In this document: positions 10,488 to 19,390 of the stretch, in pieces
Position numbering within the stretch: position 1 is the stretch's first letter
How the letters are laid out: the number at the start of each line of letters is the position of its first letter
Assembly (NCBI GenBank): GCA_015501595.1
Contig: JADNRX010000840.1
Location: 1 to 20,549, forward strand
Source of the DNA: Hymenopellis radicata
Taxonomy: Eukaryota > Basidiomycota > Agaricomycetes > Agaricales > Physalacriaceae
Length of the DNA stretch: 20,549 bases
Reading direction: 5' to 3'
Notes under the pieces: generated by a model
Told to the model about the DNA's origin: nothing
What the model saw: the letters and a program-made list of their open reading frames with translations, nothing else
Databases searched by the model: none
Translations under genes and position numbers: made by a program

Positions 10488-11455
10488 TCACGCCTTCGAC
10501 TTCTGTCTTTCTGCGCGCAGTGGTCCAAGTCTTGGTTTCATCCGCTCCAATACATCATCCTGTGCGCCACCGTTCAGAATACTAAGCAAGAAGAGAAAAC
10601 AAAAAGGAAACTGACCGGCCAGTATGTCTTTTTGAAGCTCTCCCTCGCCTTCAGTCTCTGGAAATAATCCCAAAACACCTTGTACTTCGAATCCGTCGCC
10701 AGCGTGTTTAATACCTGTTTTCCCTCGCCATCGTCGTAGGCTCCGAGATCATTTGAGAGTACAGTCTCGAACCTGGCAAAGAACGGCAGAACCGCCGCGT
10801 CCGCGATCGTAAAATCATCATTAACCGCAAATTTCTTGCCACCATTCTGAACGAGCAGGTTCTGCAGCGCCTCGAATGCAGCGAACAGCGGTTCCTTCGA
10901 TTCGGCGCGCGTGATGAACCCCATGTATGCTGGGCTGAACTTGTTGGCAAAGGTGTCGATGAAGAAGCGTGCCTTGGCGCGCTCGACAGGGGAAGAGGGT
11001 AGGAGAGGGGACGCAGGGAAGAGATCAGCGATTAATTCGACGAGGATAAGCGATTCAGCTAGCTTCGTAGAGTCGGGAGAGGGTTGGTCTGCTGGAACAA
11101 TGGGGCCGCCGTACGTAATTGCGGGAACCTAAGTAGAGTGAGAAGAACGTCGTAAAGCATCCTAGAAAGCGCGGAGAAGCCACTCACTTTACTAGCAGGG
11201 TTCACTTTGGGCGCGTACCAATCCGGCTTGTTGCCAAGATCGATTTCGTATCGCGTGAATTGTGCACCAACCTCAGCGAGTGCAAGCTCGGTCTAGTACG
11301 AGGTATATAAGCGTCTCTTTCATCGGATTGTACGACGCTAAGACGTACCCTATGCGCATACGGGCAAACCTGTTCCGAACGGTTCAGAGTAGATATAAAG
11401 AGGATCCGCAAGGACAACGCACCTTTGCCGTATAGAGCGTGATCTGTTCAGCCAT
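10488..11455 (-). CDS. Glutathione S-transferase, omega-like, Cys-type active site
   Basis: Thioredoxin-fold plus helical-domain enzyme that reduces or conjugates small electrophiles and mixed disulfides with glutathione, normally cytosolic. Five exons on the minus strand, 11455-11423, 11369-11349, 11292-11188, 11128-10616 and 10559-10488, with GT-AG introns of 53-59 nt. All joins are in phase 0 and give 247 residues, normal for the family. The start I-T-L-Y-T-A-K leads to V-C-P-Y-A-H-R with Cys13 as the expected catalytic residue. N-P-A-S-K-V-P-A-I gives the cis-proline loop that binds glutathione and D-S-T-K-L-A-E-S the glutathione-contacting helix. The C-terminal half has F-T-I-A-D-A-A-V-L-P-F-F, the usual N-capping/hydrophobic-staple region. 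Wood-decay mushrooms have many such omega GSTs, some with Ser instead of Cys; this one is Cys-type. A TATA box lies 48 bases upstream. Confidence 0.94.
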
Positions 11456-11502
11456 GGTGTCTCAAGGGCGATACGATTCGATGTGCAGCATGACATACGG
11501 GC

Positions 11503-11508
11503 TTTATA
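11503..11508 (-). promoter_or_regulatory. TATA box of the GST gene
   Basis: TATAAA on the minus strand within GTTATAAAGC, about 48 bases upstream of the ATG at 11455. Confidence 0.6.
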
Positions 11509-11519
11509 ACACGATCATC

Positions 11520-12227
11520 TCGGTTGTGGGGTTAATTGGCGTCATAAGGCGTTATCACTGCGTGAGTCAGCTAGTCAGCCAGTGAACCTCATGACATGAG
11601 TGTGAGTAAAAAAGGATGACAGTGACGACTACGTTCGATGTAAGCAATGGAATACTTGTCCAACAGACCGACGAGCACATTGCACGCTCACCCAGAAGAC
11701 AACCAGTAAGGTGTAATGCACGTTTGGAAACTGGGCTTGCTGCAGGATTTAAGGCCCTTGGTAAAGAGGTGCGTAGGCTGTCAACGAGCTGCTTTGTTGC
11801 CGGAGTCTATTCTAAAATTGAGGAGTTGATGAACACTGATTCCACCGAAATGTGAACAGGAGATATTGATAGCCATCGTCTTCCCACATACCTTGGTAAT
11901 AATCCACCGAAAAGTTTACCAATGCCAAGGATAGCAATCAGCACGGAGAAAGATTCTTCTTCTTCAGAACAAATCACAAATCGACTCCGGCGGACATGAT
12001 GGTTTGTGGGTAAGCTGCTCCTGTCACGTGGTGAGACCAATCATCCTTCTGGTAGGTTCCTTACTAAGAGCGGAACGTCGCTGGTACATCCTTGGCGATG
12101 AGTACGTCTTTGGGGACGGCAGCCTCGTATGACGAGCCTTGCCGGCTTCAGATTGGCTCGAAAGCTCACCAGATTGAACACAAAATACAAGGCTGTCACT
12201 GTTATCTACATACATTCAATCTGTTTC
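11520..12227. other. Intergenic stretch between GST and DUF4246 genes
   Basis: Contains the GST promoter at its left and the presumed 3' untranslated region of the DUF4246 gene at its right. A + strand frame at 11616-11855 (79 codons with an ATG) has no resemblance to a known family and no supporting context. It is not called as a gene. Confidence 0.45.
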
Positions 12228-14397
12228 CTAATGCTCACTAGACAGTCATTAGCGCAAGAGTAGGTTAAGAAGTGAAATTGGCAAACGTACCACATATTGA
12301 ACCCGACTTGATACTTACTCTCCGTATGTGCCTTAACAAACTGGGACCTTTCCTTCATCAATGACTTGCGCTCCGACTCTGCGACTTCCCTTGTACACGT
12401 GAACGCCAATAGATGCTCGCAAATCGTGTCCACGAGCTCCACTGGTAGGTGTTCTGATAGTGGTCCCCGACATGCCTCTGCGATCCACTCGTATTGTTGT
12501 GGCGGAACGGTCGTAGTTGAGGACACGTGCTTGTCGGGATTGACGAGGAACAGAGCGAGAATCTTGCGGTGTCCCGGCCTAGTCCTGTCCACGAGGGAGA
12601 ACGGCTGGACCTGAGTTTATGTGAGCTGTGTGTGTTATAGCATTAGGGACAAGAACGTAGCCGACCTTATGTTGATAGATGTTGGGAAACGCGATGCAGC
12701 GGCCTCTACACGTCCTCACGCTACCAAGGTCTTGCACGAGCGGCGTGTCTCTGTGCAAAAGGACATAAATATAGAACAAAGGATGTGGACTGAAGGATAC
12801 AAACCGGCGGACGCCGTAAATAATGTTCGTGCATTCATCGTCATCCTGTCCATCGTACAGCGGCTCGACTATAGATGTCCTAAAAGCCAGGCGGGACTCG
12901 GTGATGTTATCTTCGTCATAGTACTTTACTATCTCGTTAGGAAGACTCGGATGGCATGAAGCAGAATGTAAACGCACGTAGATGAAAGTTGACACAATCT
13001 CTTCATTGAGCATTCCTAAACAAAGTGTCAGCAAGGTCATCAAAGCGCTGTAACGAACTGGCCTTCAACATGCCAACTTCCGCCTGGATACGACGACTTT
13101 TCAGGCATCAACACAATATTCGCGAGCTTGACAATAATCTGGATAGTTGACCCACGGAGCGATACCGTCTGCTTCACAACACCAAGAGCCCATCGTACTT
13201 GTCCAACGCCTCTGGTGATACCTTTGGAATAGTCTTCGTCCATTCCTCAAAGTCCCTACTCTCCCACCCCTTCCAATCAATACCATACATCCTCGGCTCC
13301 GGCGGCCCAGTAGATTTACCGCCTTTCTGCCATATGCATGGAATGCCATGAACTTGTTCCGGCCGCATATCGCGAAAGCTCCATTTCGGTTCAGTGACCA
13401 TCCGCTGTTTGGTGAGAGGGCGCTTCAGATCGGAGAGCACGCGTTCGAACATGGGCACGGCAAGTGTAACGAGCGAGGCGATGACGGATAGAGAGCGGCA
13501 TGGTGATCGGGATGAAGATTGTTGATGTACGTTCCGGGCGAAAGGACGGCGACACCGTCGTCCGAGATGACGAAATCAGAAGGGAGCCAGGCGAAGTCGG
13601 CAGAGAGGAAGTTTGACGCGCCACTTTCCATCGGCGGTTCCATAACGGCGAATGTGTTATCTCCAAGGCGCTCCCAGGTGTTCAAGTAAGATACACAATA
13701 GAGGGAGGGATGAACGAGATCGAGAACTTGACCATTCGAGCCCGGGTGCCAGTCCTTCTGGTCGTCAGGAACATCTTCGAGTACTTTGACACCAGCGAGA
13801 AGCTTCATGGATAACTCGAGTGGCACCAAGGAATCTGATTTCCAAACTCGCTCATAACAAGCCATTTCGATGCCGGTCTCTGCGTCACGTAGCCCCGCAT
13901 AGTCTTCCAGCTCTTGTAGCACGTAGTCGACCTCAATGAAAATGAGAGGAATTAATGACCAGCAAAAAATAGGAACACACCATCTTTTCGCGAAGTTTCC
14001 ATTCCGGCAAGTCATCGTCAGGAAGCGCCTGTCCTAGCGCCTCGTTGCGCCATTTCTGTACAATATCTGGATTCTTCATCTTGAGCTGCCAATCCGTTTT
14101 ATCGCGTATAGCAGCCGACAGAGCACACATGCGTAATTCGACAATACAGCGAGGTGCATCTCCCCACTCGTCCGGGGTGCGGGAATCATCGTTTTCTGAG
14201 ATGGCGAACGGATGTGGATAGGAGTCTGGAAAAAACTTCAAGGCGAGTTCATGAGCAAGGACGGCGGGCTCGCGGACGTCGTTGGGATGAACGGGGCGGG
14301 GAAACTGGGGGTGGGCGCCTTCCTCGGTAGGATTATGAATCAATGCATCCCAGTCGATCCTAATTGGACTGCGTGGGCGCTCCGGCTCTTCAAACAT
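12228..14397 (-). CDS. DUF4246 family protein, interrupted by a one-base frameshift
   Basis: Eight exons on the minus strand: 14397-13981, 13931-13222, 13171-13063, 13015-12978, 12923-12805, 12750-12666, 12610-12291 and 12237-12228. Total length is 1808 nt, one short of 603 codons. The family is recognised from D-A-E-T-G-I-E, L-L-A-G-V-x-V-L-E-D-V-P-D-D, K-D-W-H-P-G-S, V-L-D-L-V-H-P-S-L-Y, Y-I-N-N-L-H-P, G-G-S-W-H-V-E-G, I-A-F-P-N-I-Y-Q-H-K and the terminal F-N-M-C-E-H. Exon 2 is 710 nt although both its joins are in phase 0; the reading jumps by one base at 13486-13487, between L-Y-P and V-I-A-S-L. Unrepaired translation would stop at 13425 after about 306 residues. Intron 3 is GC-AG. The last exon is 10 nt. 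Residues H410, E412, H492 and R508 (numbering across the missing base) are placed like an Fe/2-oxoglutarate oxygenase site (inference). The molecular role of the family is not known to me. Confidence 0.85.
12238..12318 (-). other. Competing 5' splice sites before the last DUF4246 exon
   Basis: Two donors can reach the acceptor ending at 12238. GTACGT at 12290 gives the family-typical F-N-M-C-E-H ending. GTAAGT at 12318 is the better consensus and, in phase, gives an alternative ending M-S-I-R-K-Q-I-E-C-M with a stop at 12208-12206. The family ending is preferred in the gene model. Confidence 0.5.
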
Positions 14398-14452
14398 GAT
14401 GGTAAGAGGATGAAAGACTTGGCTTCCATTATGTATTAGATCTCGCGAAGCA

Positions 14453-14470
14453 TCACATCACATGATGTGA
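14453..14470. promoter_or_regulatory. Inverted repeat upstream of the DUF4246 gene
   Basis: TCACATCA at 14453-14460 is the exact reverse complement of TGATGTGA at 14463-14470, with a two-base spacer. It lies between the candidate TATA box (14500-14507) and the ATG at 14397, so it is a possible binding site for a dimeric regulator. Chance is not excluded. Confidence 0.35.
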
Positions 14471-14499
14471 CTGGGCAGTGCGCAGACGACGGGAATGAC

Positions 14500-14507
14500 T
14501 TTATATA
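14500..14507 (-). promoter_or_regulatory. Candidate TATA box of the DUF4246 gene
   Basis: TATATAAA on the minus strand, just over 100 bases upstream of the ATG at 14397. Confidence 0.5.
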
Positions 14508-14581
14508 TTGCAGGATGGTTCCCTAACGACGACACAAATGCGCTTAGCATCCGTAAGAAATTTGAAGCTTCATGCCTGCGT

Positions 14582-16316
14582 TCACGAACTCTCAAAGATA
14601 GCCGCATGCTCCGCCTTCTTCGCACTGCTCGGCTTCTGCTGCATATTGACTATAATGTGAAGCTCACGCAACTCCGCAACGCGATCGCTTCGTGCCTGGT
14701 CACCAGAACGCGACTGGACAAGCCGTTTCGCCTCTTGAACTGTCTTGGCAGTATCACAAGCCGAATGACCTCCACCGCCGGCACGGGGCGTTTCGCTACG
14801 CCTTTGGGTTTCGCCGACAGGAAGTCCAAAATGGACATTGGAATGGGGATATGATCGTACAAGTATCCGTGCCCGTCGAATACGTTGAGTTGGAGAGTAG
14901 TTAGGTCCTGCTGAGATTGAAGCATTTCCACGAGGAGCATCTCATTGACATTGCAATGACGAAATGAAAGTTCCGTCAATGCGCAGCCAGAGCGCCGAAG
15001 AAATGTAATGTTACTTTGTCGAGGCCACTTGAAATCCACTTGCCAGGAGCGTTGTGCAGCACAGGACAGAGAATGCAGAGAGGGGAACGTGAGATGCTGG
15101 AAAATGGCATCGTTCTCCTGATGAGACACCATAACAAGCTGAAAAGTGGAGACAACGTTATGGGTTACAATGCGGAGGTTATCGCCAGCGGTAGGCTCTG
15201 AGACACGGAAGAGCTTCAGAGTCTCAAGGAGCGGCACGCGATCCAAAAGATCGAGGACCTCAACAAGACGTAGGCAAGCACTGTGCACTTGCAAGCTGCG
15301 CAAGTGGTGTCCTGCATTTGGTGCGTCAAGAAACCATGATAGCCCGAAGTTCACTACGCGGCCGCCTATCTCGAGGATCTCGACATTCGGTATTGCCGAC
15401 AGAATTTTCCGGCACAACCCTTCGTCGCCAACCTCTATGCTGGCCGTATGAACGCAAACAGCCGGTGAGATCTCAGCATTGGCCACGACGGAGGCGAGTG
15501 CAGGAATGTCCAACGCAACTGAAAAGAGGTAAAGCGAAATGGTCTCTGCGCGTGGGAATAGACGAATGAACGTCTCGAAAGAGGAAATGGTGTATGCAGG
15601 ATCGCCGATTTCGCACTTTTCAGCCAGGTAGAAGAGAATGTGGAGAGGAAGGGCAGAGGAGCGCTCTATCCAGTCTTCGAGAGTCCGCCAGTATGCGGTC
15701 CGCTGCTCGGGAGTGCCCGATGTCAGTGGGTGAGCGAAGCGAGAGTATTGGGCCCCTGAACCAACTAAAGGAATAGTGGTTCACAGTCGCGGATCGGCTA
15801 ATGCAGTCGTACGCCATCGACGGCAGACTTGGAGGAGAGGCGACTGGATGCGATGGCATGCGACAATGGCTTTAAAAACATCTCTGGTCGAGGGTGGGAA
15901 AAGGGCGACATAATGAAGGAAGATTTCGCTCAGAACCTCGCCTGGGAGGGCGCGGAGGGGGGATGAGGAAAGGAGGGTCGTGTGCGTAGCGATGGATGAG
16001 CGCAAACGCGTCTGCGTGGCTACCGCGTCGGCGATCAGTTGCTCCACAGCGGCCATCTGGTCCTTAAGCCCTTGTAGGCGAGCCTCGAGAGCCGAGAGCT
16101 CTTCGTCCAGCGCCAATAGTGCCTTCTCGTCAAGCAGCTTTGACTCGGCAACTTTGGCCAGCGCTTGGGTATCGCAGAGAAAGTTGGCCGGAACAACGTC
16201 CGTGATGCGAGTGACTGGATTTGGGGCGGGCGAAGGGAATGGTGTCGTTGTATCTATCTACATTTCAGCGGCATAAATCGCGAACGGCTGGAGTCGAGCG
16301 CACCTTGCTCCATCAT
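14582..16316 (-). pseudogene. F-box-like protein with LRR-type C-terminal half, premature TGA
   Basis: F-box proteins recruit substrates to SCF ubiquitin ligases; mushrooms have very many. Exon 1 is 16316-16304 (ATG-ATG-GAG-CAA-G), then a 50-nt GT-AG intron, then exon 2 from 16253 leftwards. There is no in-frame ATG in exon 2 before a stop at about 16260, which is why the short first exon is needed. Residues 50-90 form a coiled coil (E-A-R-L-Q-G-L-K), followed by the F-box L-P-G-E-V-L-S-E-I-F and V-C-R-R-W-R-T-T-A-L-A-D-P-R-L. The next codon, where this family has Trp, is TGA (15783-15781). The frame then stays open to 14650 with leucine-rich-repeat-like sequence (I-P-N-V-E-I-L-E-I, V-P-L-L-E-T-L-K-L-F, G-C-A-L-T-E-L-S-F). 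Near 14758 the sequence reads better in another frame, which continues to a stop at 14584-14582. Read through the TGA to 14650 the protein would be about 538 residues, a usual length. Confidence 0.8.
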
Positions 16317-16983
16317 CTTCAAGGTCGTGGTTGCTGCAAAAGAAGTAAAATTAAAAATTCCGCGCGCCGATCCGTGTCACATGTTCGTCTTAAGGGATTG
16401 CGTCATCGGACCCACATGTCTCCTGCCTTCATCGTCGTTTGGTGTTTTCTTTCTTCGACTCTTGAGTCCCTGGACTTGTACAAAGCTAGGAAGCTCTTGA
16501 TAGGTATATTGATTTGCTCTACATCTTTCTTGGCCCGCGACGGATCGCAGGAAGGAGATCGAAATCCTCGTACAGTACACCACTACCACCACCAATAGTA
16601 AACAACTTGCGATACAGAGTAGGAACCCAGGCCCTGCGATAGATGCTCCTCACTACTGCGCGTCAATTTTATCAACGTTTCTCCCACCAGTGCTGTACAT
16701 GACGTCTGCAGTTCAAACTTCAAGCCACCACCTTCCTCTGGGGCGAGAGTGGGACACCACAAGATATTCCTTAGTTTATGTCACGGTGGTAATGCCTTAC
16801 AGTTAAAAAAACAAATTTAATGACGTGTTATCGATTCAGTACAAACTCATATGTACAAAGTAAGTCGTGCTGACACTGGCAGTGACAGTGGACTGTGGGT
16901 AATCGATTAAGTAGATCCGTGATTCACGAACAAAAAAAAATACAAGAGACCATTATTGTAGATTAACTACTGTTGGACATCAT
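16317..16983. other. Intergenic stretch, nothing recognised
   Basis: Between the start of the F-box gene and the stop of the Ser-rich gene, both on the minus strand. The bases just upstream of the F-box gene (about 16335-16360) are T-rich on the minus strand. No clear TATA box, RNA gene or coding stretch was seen. Confidence 0.5.
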
Positions 16984-17844
16984 CTAACGTGCAGTTGAAT
17001 ACACGCCGATTGTTTCGTGATTGTGGTCAGCCAGAAAACGCTCCAAGTCAAAGTACGATGTCGGATCAGTTGTGAAGTCTCCATCAATGGCAGTGCGATC
17101 CCGGACTGGCTCCGAATCAGGATTATGTGGCTCCGGGTTGAAGACCTCTGGCGGCGCGGAAACTGTAAAGCGTCCCGGAAGGATTTCGTGTGAGTATGAT
17201 AGGGCAGAGCTGCCAATATCGCTGGTGCTATCATGTAGCAGCTTGTTGCTCGAGGCGAGTTTGCGCTGGCCGATATCAGCAATGATAGTGGTGTCGTCGT
17301 ACAGCGCCTCACGGTCACTCAGACTGGATGCAGAGGAAGGTGAGGAGAAGGAAGATGAGTCCTGATAGCCTAGTATTCCTGGGAGATCGGAAAAATTCCC
17401 CGTGGACGGCGTACTTGAGCTGTATGTTAATTGAAGGGGCGCCAATTCTAGAGAATCAGGAGCAGAATGGGACCTTCCAGGCACTTCAATGGACTCAGAA
17501 CCGTCCGCTGGGTATTGATTCTTCGGAGTTCTCTGGAGCATCAATCAGTCTTTACAGCATTATGAACAGCTTGACGCCACCTTGTCTTTCTGCGCAATCA
17601 GCAAAAGAAATTCCAGCAAGCTGCGAAGAGTCGCAGCATGCGCCTTCCGATCGTCAGCAGCACTTTCCTCCCCTTCGCCCATCTCTTCCGGGGTCGTCAC
17701 TGCCCAGAGCATACTTGCCACTTTGTGCGCCCGGTCATACTCTTGCCTTCTAACTGCACAGACTTGGCGAACTCTTGCCAGCCTGAGCGAGTTCCTTGGT
17801 TTCCAGATATGATCCTTTTGTTGCGCTGAATCCATCGGGGGCAT
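16984..17844 (-). CDS. Ser-rich protein of unknown function
   Basis: Two exons on the minus strand, 17844-17581 and 17532-16984, joined over a 48-nt GT-AG intron in phase 0; 270 residues. I do not recognise a family. Residues 10-60 are basic and helical (W-K-P-R-N-S-L-R-L-A-R-V-R-Q), then an acidic linker E-E-M-G-E-G-E-E-S, then a hydrophobic helix L-R-S-L-L-E-F-L-L-L-I-A ending at the intron. The second exon is Ser/Pro-rich, probably disordered, with S-S-S-F-S-S-P-S-S-A-S-S and a D/E-rich tail. There is no signal peptide or membrane segment. The GTGGCG donor is weak, but it is the only join found that links the two good frames. The ATG at 17844 has a second ATG three codons later. A TATAAA lies about 180 bases upstream. 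It could be a regulatory or scaffold protein, but this is not shown. Confidence 0.55.
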
Positions 17845-19390
17845 GCACGATTACTAGTGGCGAGGAGTTCGACGCTTTTAGAGGCTTGCACGACAATAAT
17901 CAATTGAATGGTGTCCGAAATTTCGAACGGAATGGGGAGCCAATGATTGGCAGGACGGCAGATGCGGTGGGTGATGATGGGGGGTGGGGAATAAAGGACA
18001 TGTTCAACACTAGTTGACAAGCTTTATAAGGCTCTCGAGGAGCAGATGGGAACCTGTTTCCACAAATCATCCATAAAGGGAAATACACCCCTGCTTCGCC
18101 TTGTCTTGAAACATGCGAAACGCATCAGCTCTGCGACTGCGGTGGCCGGTTGTCGCCTCATTCCCCGTGCAATGTTCCTGGAATGCATCTACAGCAGTGG
18201 AGGACAATAAGATCAAGATATCGAAACGCGAGATCAAGAGTAATTGATGTATTCACAACGGATCCTACATTCATCATCGGAATCTCATAAGAAGCTGTCA
18301 ACAGCGCGGACTGGAGTAGAGCTAATCGACTCAGCAGCGCTTGTGAAACACGACGATCATGAAGCGGAGACGGCCCTATAAGAAATTCACTATTCAACGT
18401 CCGCCACTCCACTGGAAGACAGTAAGACTGCGGCGCTTCGAGTAAGAGTAGTTACGACATAGATAGAGTAACGCGCGTACCTCCTTGAGAGTCGATTTGG
18501 ACTCTTTGACGCCTAGTAAGCCGGGTCTCTGGCACGGTCAGTCAGGGTTCCCGGTTTATGGTCCAATCCTTGATAGTACTGAACGCGTTTCTATCAAAAG
18601 CCACGTCCGGGTAGCCTGCCTCTGCGGCTTCACGGCCTCAAGGTACGTGCTTGAGTGGGCCTACCGACAAGAGCCAGCATATACAGTCTAACCTATTGAT
18701 GACGCGCCTAATCGGTTTACTTGACTCCTCGCATCTTCTTCTACAGCCAAAGAAACTTTTCCTCCTGCTGCAAGGGCATATGTCATCGCCTCGCATCGCG
18801 GGGGACCGTGTAAACGTCATCCGTTATCCCAGTTCCCGACAGCCAGCTTAACACGACCTCAAGCTCATGAACTCGCTGCCCTGGGTGTTGGTCGTGATAG
18901 CCGTGTAGCGATGTCAAGTCCTCGGGTTGCGTGCGTCCGTCCACGCAATGCAAAGGTCGCATGAAAGAATCACGGCGCGTCGCGTCTTGGTGGTTGAAGT
19001 GTAAGCAGAAACACGTCATTGGACCCTGTGCCGTCCATCGGCTCTTCTTCTCTCACTCGTCCTGTCACCTGTGGCAACTATCCAGGAGGTTTTTGAAGAA
19101 AGTGCATAGCATCTGCTGAATTTCCTTGGTCCGTTGTTCTTTTCGACCATTCGTGGATTGGAGCTGATAAGTTCATCGTTTTATCAGACTGTATATGAAT
19201 CGTGTATGGACTGATTCCTGGTCTACAGGCCGGTGAATCGAAGACTTGCAGAAGAAACGTCATAATCATTGCTCTGCTTATGTTCACGTAACGCCTGGTC
19301 AGAAGACCATATACGAGTTCTCGGGGATTATGGGATGATGGCCGCCTGTTGACTGCGACAACCACCATCCTCATCCAGCCCTTTTCAGCC
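17845..19390. other. Long intergenic region, no gene recognised
   Basis: Holds the promoter of the Ser-rich gene on the left (minus strand) and the leader of the BTB pseudogene on the right (+ strand). Immediately before 19391 is a pyrimidine tract (CCCTTTTCAG), either a start-site leader or a 3' splice site of a non-coding first exon. The frames in between, such as minus 18158-18412 and 18783-19019, show no family resemblance. No terminal or inverted repeats of a transposon were noticed. Confidence 0.45.
18023..18028 (-). promoter_or_regulatory. Candidate TATA box of the Ser-rich gene
   Basis: TATAAA on the minus strand (CTTATAAAGC), about 180 bases upstream of the ATG at 17844. Confidence 0.4.

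Noticed and set aside
11616..11855. + strand frame of 79 codons with an ATG
   Set aside because: No family resemblance and an early GTAAGC donor inside it; length is within chance expectation.
13425..13560. Intron that would remove the DUF4246 frameshift
   Set aside because: The only available donor (GTACAT near 13527) and acceptor (CTGAAG near 13420) would delete the conserved N-N-L-H-P to F-E-R-V-L segment.
3166..17844. Mating-type or secondary-metabolite cluster
   Set aside because: No homeodomain, pheromone receptor, synthase, terpene cyclase or P450 is present; the genes do not form a known cluster.
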